From: DASZHJ01 sp035507155
GTDB taxonomy: Bacteria; Pseudomonadota; Alphaproteobacteria; ATCC43930; CGMCC-115725
Direction: 5' to 3'
Assembly: GCA_035507155.1 (NCBI GenBank)
Contig: DATJOK010000125.1
Coordinates: forward strand, 1 to 7,029
Length of the DNA: 7,029 bases
The translations under genes and the position numbers were made by a program. Shown here one piece after another: positions 4,667-7,029 of the stretch. The notes under the pieces are model-generated. The model had not been told where the DNA came from, did no database searches, and worked only from the letters and a program-made list of their open reading frames with translations. The first letter of the stretch is position 1, and each line of letters opens with the position of its first letter.

Positions 4667-6340
4667 ATGGATGAGGCCCCGCTGAGCAACCCGACACCCG
4701 CCGCGGCACCGGCATCGACGCCGGCAGCGGCGAAGCCGACCCAGGTGCGCATCGGCACGGTGAGCGCGGTCTCCGGGTTCAAGCTCTCCTGCGTGCTCTT
4801 CGACCCGGCATCCGCTGCCGCCAACGCCGCCGCCTACGAGCGCGCGCAGATCGGCGCGCTGGTGAAGGTCGCCACCCCCAACACGGTGGCCTTCGGCTTC
4901 ATCGACAGCCTCGCCCTCCACAATCCCGCTCCCGACGGCCGCGGCCAGAGCTACGCGATGGCGGAGGTGGAGCTCCTCGGCGAGCTGATGGCGCGCACCC
5001 CCGGCGGCCCGCACGTCTTCACCCGCGGCATCTCCACCTATCCCACCCTCGGCGCCTCGGTCTATCCCGCCACATCGGCCGATCTCGCGCGCATCTATGC
5101 CAAGCCCAACACCTGGACGCTCGCCATCGGCTCGCTCTATCAGGACGCGAACCGGCCGGCCTATCTCATGTCGCAGGAGTTCCTCTCCAAGCACTCGGCG
5201 ATCGTCGGCACCACCGGCTCCGGCAAATCCTGCGCGCTGACGCTGATCCTGCGCTCGCTCCTCGAGGCGCATCCCAACGGGCACTGCGTCCTCCTCGATC
5301 CGCACGGCGAATACGGTGTTGCCTTCGAGGGTCTCGCCGAGCGCATCACGCCGCAGAACCTCCAGCTGCCCTACTGGCTCCTCGCCTTCGACGAGATCGT
5401 CGAGGTGCTCTGCAGCCGCGATCCGGTGACGCGAAGCCGCGAGGCGAACATCCTCAAGGACGCGATCAGCGCGGCGAAGCACAGCTTCCTCGGCGCCGAG
5501 GGCGACGAGGTCTTCGTCACCGTCGACACGCCCTCGCCCTACCGCATGAGCAGCGTGGTGCAGCGCATCTCCGATGCCATGGGCCGCCTCGACAAGCCCG
5601 ACAACACGCTCCCCTATCTGCGCCTCATGCGCACCATCGAGGATCTGCGCCAGGACAAGCGCTACGCCTTCATGTTCGACGACCTGACGGTGCGCGACAG
5701 CATGGCGGAGGTGCTCTCGCGCATCCTGCGCATCCCCGTCGGCAAGAAGCCGATCTCGATCTTCGATCTCTCGGCGGTGCCGTCGGAGATCGTCAACGTG
5801 GTGGTGTCGCTGGTCTGCCGCCTGATCTTCGATTTCGCGCTCTGGAGCGACCGCGAGGAGGCGATCCCGCTGCTGCTGGTCGCCGACGAGGCGCACCGCT
5901 ACATCCCGAGCGACGAGAGCCTGGGCTTCGAGCCGACCCGTCGCTCGATCGCGCGCATCGCCAAGGAAGGCCGCAAATACGGCGTCTCGCTCTGCCTGGT
6001 GACGCAGCGCCCGTCGGAGATCTCGGAATCGATCCTCTCCCAGTGCAGCACCGTCTTCGCGCTGCGCATGAGCAACGAGAAGGACCAGAACTTCGTCCGC
6101 CGCACCTTGCCGGAGAGCGCCGCCGGCCTCCTCAACACGCTGCCGACGCTGCGCCAGCAGGAGGCGATCGTGGTGGGCGAGGGCGTGGCGCATCCGATGC
6201 GCGTGCGCTTCGCCGATCTCGATCCGAAATACCGGCCGAAGGGCGATGCCACCAACTTCCCCAAGGCCTGGCAGGGCGACGTGCACGGCCGCGAGTTCCT
6301 CAGCAACATCATCGACCGCTGGCGCCGTCAGGCGCGGTAG
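4667..6340 (+). CDS. HerA-like hexameric ATPase (DUF87 family)
   Basis: This 557-aa cytoplasmic protein is a HerA/FtsK-type P-loop ATPase. After a low-complexity Ala/Pro start (about 4-24) there is a HAS-barrel-like beta region (25-165). The ATPase core follows: Walker A GTTGSGKS at 181-188 (Lys187, Ser188), the DPHGEYG segment at 211-217, Walker B LLLVADEAH at 402-410 (Asp407, Glu408), the EGRKYG segment at 434-439 with a candidate arginine finger, and LVTQRPSEIS at 444-453. The C-terminus carries the usual MRVRFADLDP-like strand. HerA proteins form hexameric rings that move DNA, typically with the nuclease NurA in end resection; bacterial relatives also work with other effectors, some in phage defence. 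No nuclease or effector gene lies beside it here. GAGGAG is a good ribosome binding site but is folded in a hairpin. The 3' end overlaps the convergent acetyltransferase gene by 13 bp. GC-rich codon use suggests a native gene. Confidence 0.9.
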   Translation: MDEAPLSNPTPAAAPASTPAAAKPTQVRIGTVSAVSGFKLSCVLFDPASAAANAAAYERAQIGALVKVATPNTVAFGFIDSLALHNPAPDGRGQSYAMAEVELLGELMARTPGGPHVFTRGISTYPTLGASVYPATSADLARIYAKPNTWTLAIGSLYQDANRPAYLMSQEFLSKHSAIVGTTGSGKSCALTLILRSLLEAHPNGHCVLLDPHGEYGVAFEGLAERITPQNLQLPYWLLAFDEIVEVLCSRDPVTRSREANILKDAISAAKHSFLGAEGDEVFVTVDTPSPYRMSSVVQRISDAMGRLDKPDNTLPYLRLMRTIEDLRQDKRYAFMFDDLTVRDSMAEVLSRILRIPVGKKPISIFDLSAVPSEIVNVVVSLVCRLIFDFALWSDREEAIPLLLVADEAHRYIPSDESLGFEPTRRSIARIAKEGRKYGVSLCLVTQRPSEISESILSQCSTVFALRMSNEKDQNFVRRTLPESAAGLLNTLPTLRQQEAIVVGEGVAHPMRVRFADLDPKYRPKGDATNFPKAWQGDVHGREFLSNIIDRWRRQAR

Positions 6341-6846
6341 TCGAGCCGCCGCTTCATCCGCGGGCTGAGCGGCTGCACGAAGCGGACCGCCGTCGCGTCG
6401 AAGCCGGTGGCGCGGTAGAAGGCCTGCGCGTCCTGGCGCGCGAGGCCGGTGGTGAGCTCGAGGACACCGCATCCCCAGCGTTTCGCAAGCCTTGCCGCGT
6501 GCTCCACCAGAAGCCGTCCGACGCCGGTGCCGCGCGCCCGCTCCGACACCACCAGGGTGGTGATCCGCGTCACCGGCTCGCGATACTGCAGCATCGCGGT
6601 CCGGTGCAGCGCCATCAGGCCGACGGCTGCCTCGCCCGCCATCGCCAGGAAAACGGGATCGCTGCCGGTCGCCAACAGCGCGCGAAGCCGTCGGCCCGCG
6701 TCGCGGAGGCTCGCGCGATATCCGAGCTCGAGGAGTAGATCGCGGACGGCGCGTGCGTCCGCCGCGGTGGCGGATCGGATGCGCGGGGCGGGGAGGGCTG
6801 GCTGCGCCGGTTTCCGGCCGCGGGGCTGCTGCGGTCGCTTGGCCAT
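6328..6846 (-). CDS. GNAT-family N-acetyltransferase
   Basis: This 172-aa protein has a basic, Pro-rich N-terminal extension (1-21), then a GNAT domain (about 22-160) starting IRSATAADARAVRDLLLELG. Motif A is ITTLVVSERARGTGVGRLL (95-112), with the acetyl-CoA pyrophosphate loop RGTGVG at 105-110. Motif B is CGVLELTTGLARQDAQAFY (126-144) followed by RATGFD, the typical C-terminal GNAT turn. The enzyme should transfer an acetyl group from acetyl-CoA to an amine; the substrate cannot be read from sequence. The ATG at 6846 has only a weak upstream site, but no better in-frame start precedes the domain. It lies 54 bp downstream of tRNA-Pro on the same strand, so it may be read from the tRNA promoter. 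Its 3' end overlaps the convergent HerA-like gene by 13 bp. Confidence 0.88.
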   Translation of the reverse strand: MAKRPQQPRGRKPAQPALPAPRIRSATAADARAVRDLLLELGYRASLRDAGRRLRALLATGSDPVFLAMAGEAAVGLMALHRTAMLQYREPVTRITTLVVSERARGTGVGRLLVEHAARLAKRWGCGVLELTTGLARQDAQAFYRATGFDATAVRFVQPLSPRMKRRLDYRA

Positions 6847-6900
6847 CAGGGGTCTCGCGGGCGCCGCGGCCGGGACGGTCCGGGATCGGGAAATAAAGAA

Positions 6901-6977
6901 TGGTCGGAGTGAGAGGATTTGAACCTCCGGCCCCTGCCTCCCGAAAGCAGTGCTCTACCAGGCTGAGCTACACTCCG
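6901..6977 (-). tRNA. tRNA-Pro(CGG)
   Basis: The 77-nt cloverleaf reads in the minus direction. The acceptor stem is CGGAGTG with CACTCCG, followed by discriminator A and an encoded CCA (6903-6901). The D arm is GCTC/GAGC with AGCCTGGTA in the loop. The anticodon stem is CTGCT with GGCAG (one G-U), and the loop TTCGGGA gives anticodon CGG followed by G37, as in proline tRNAs. The T arm is GGAGG/CCTCT around TTCAAAT. It decodes CCG, a favoured proline codon in GC-rich genomes. A T-rich stretch follows the 3' end, with no strong hairpin. Confidence 0.95.
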
Positions 6978-6989
6978 GACCGGCCGGGA

Positions 6990-7018
6990 GCTATAGCGGT
7001 TTCGGCCGCCGGCCGCAA
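6990..7018 (-). promoter_or_regulatory. Promoter of tRNA-Pro
   Basis: On the minus strand a TTGCGG -35 box (7018-7013) and a TATAGC -10 box (6995-6990) are separated by exactly 17 bp. The tRNA begins 12 bases after the -10 box, leaving a very short 5' leader. Both boxes keep the key consensus positions (TTG; TA at the first two -10 bases), as expected for a strong stable-RNA promoter. Confidence 0.6.
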
Positions 7019-7029
7019 TGGGGTGGAAC

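Noticed and set aside
4033..4674. A 213-codon plus-strand frame opposite the redoxin gene
   Set aside because: No family features; the minus-strand protein is a clear PRX_like1 member with a strong ribosome binding site.
4565..6472. A 635-codon minus-strand open frame opposite the HerA-like gene
   Set aside because: Low-complexity Arg/Ala/Glu/His composition typical of GC-rich antisense; the opposite strand has intact Walker A and B motifs.
6901..6977. tRNA-Pro as the attachment site of the phage block
   Set aside because: Three chromosomal-type genes separate them, there is no integrase, and I saw no second copy of the tRNA 3' end near 850-920 or 3850-3900.
1..7029. CRISPR array, insertion sequence or long direct repeats
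   Set aside because: No regularly spaced repeats, transposase motifs or terminal inverted repeats were seen by eye on either strand.

Overview
The window looks like a piece of a high-GC alphaproteobacterial chromosome, possibly Rhodospirillales-like. That guess rests on GC-rich codon use and on protein families I recognise, not on a marker gene. Most of it is very GC-rich (about 72% and 83% in two 60-base rows counted by hand). The first ~0.85 kb is clearly poorer (about 55% in two rows) and uses TTA, ATA and CTA codons that the rest avoids.

Layout. (1) 1-816, minus: the 5' part of a gene running off the left edge, encoding TPR-like helices followed by the start of a GT11/alpha-1,2-fucosyltransferase-like domain. 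(2) 916-3849, plus: a compact phage-type block. It holds a tail-fibre/appendage protein, a small C-terminally anchored membrane protein, a GH108 endolysin, a 58-aa holin-like membrane protein, a 116-aa Ala-rich protein, a 76-aa helical protein and a 76-aa Rz1-like lipoprotein. Several genes overlap as TGATG, so the block reads as one translationally coupled lysis module behind one tail gene. (3) 3895-4440, minus: a thioredoxin-fold PRX_like1 protein, convergent with the lysis block. (4) 4441-4666: a two-way control region with a 10-bp palindrome and a strong hairpin that covers the ribosome binding site of the next gene. (5) 4667-6340, plus: a HerA/DUF87-type hexameric ATPase. (6) 6328-6846, minus: a GNAT acetyltransferase whose 3' end overlaps that of the ATPase gene. 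(7) 6901-6977, minus: tRNA-Pro(CGG) with encoded CCA and a readable promoter at the right edge.

Working together. The phage block is sufficient on paper for host lysis: membrane disruption by the small hydrophobic proteins, murein cleavage by GH108, and outer-membrane disruption by a spanin-like pair. No capsid, tail-tube, portal, integrase or replication gene is visible. To its right, genes of ordinary chromosomal type begin within 46 bp, so the right edge of the phage-derived segment probably lies at about 3850-3895. To its left it meets a divergent glycosyltransferase gene. It is therefore a remnant, the end of a larger element continuing left of the window, or a domesticated lysis module; the window cannot decide. 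I see no clearly new biological system. The best leads are the isolated tail-fibre plus lysis block with its unannotated spanin-like pair, the TPR-glycosyltransferase beside it, and the RBS-sequestering hairpin ahead of the HerA-like gene.
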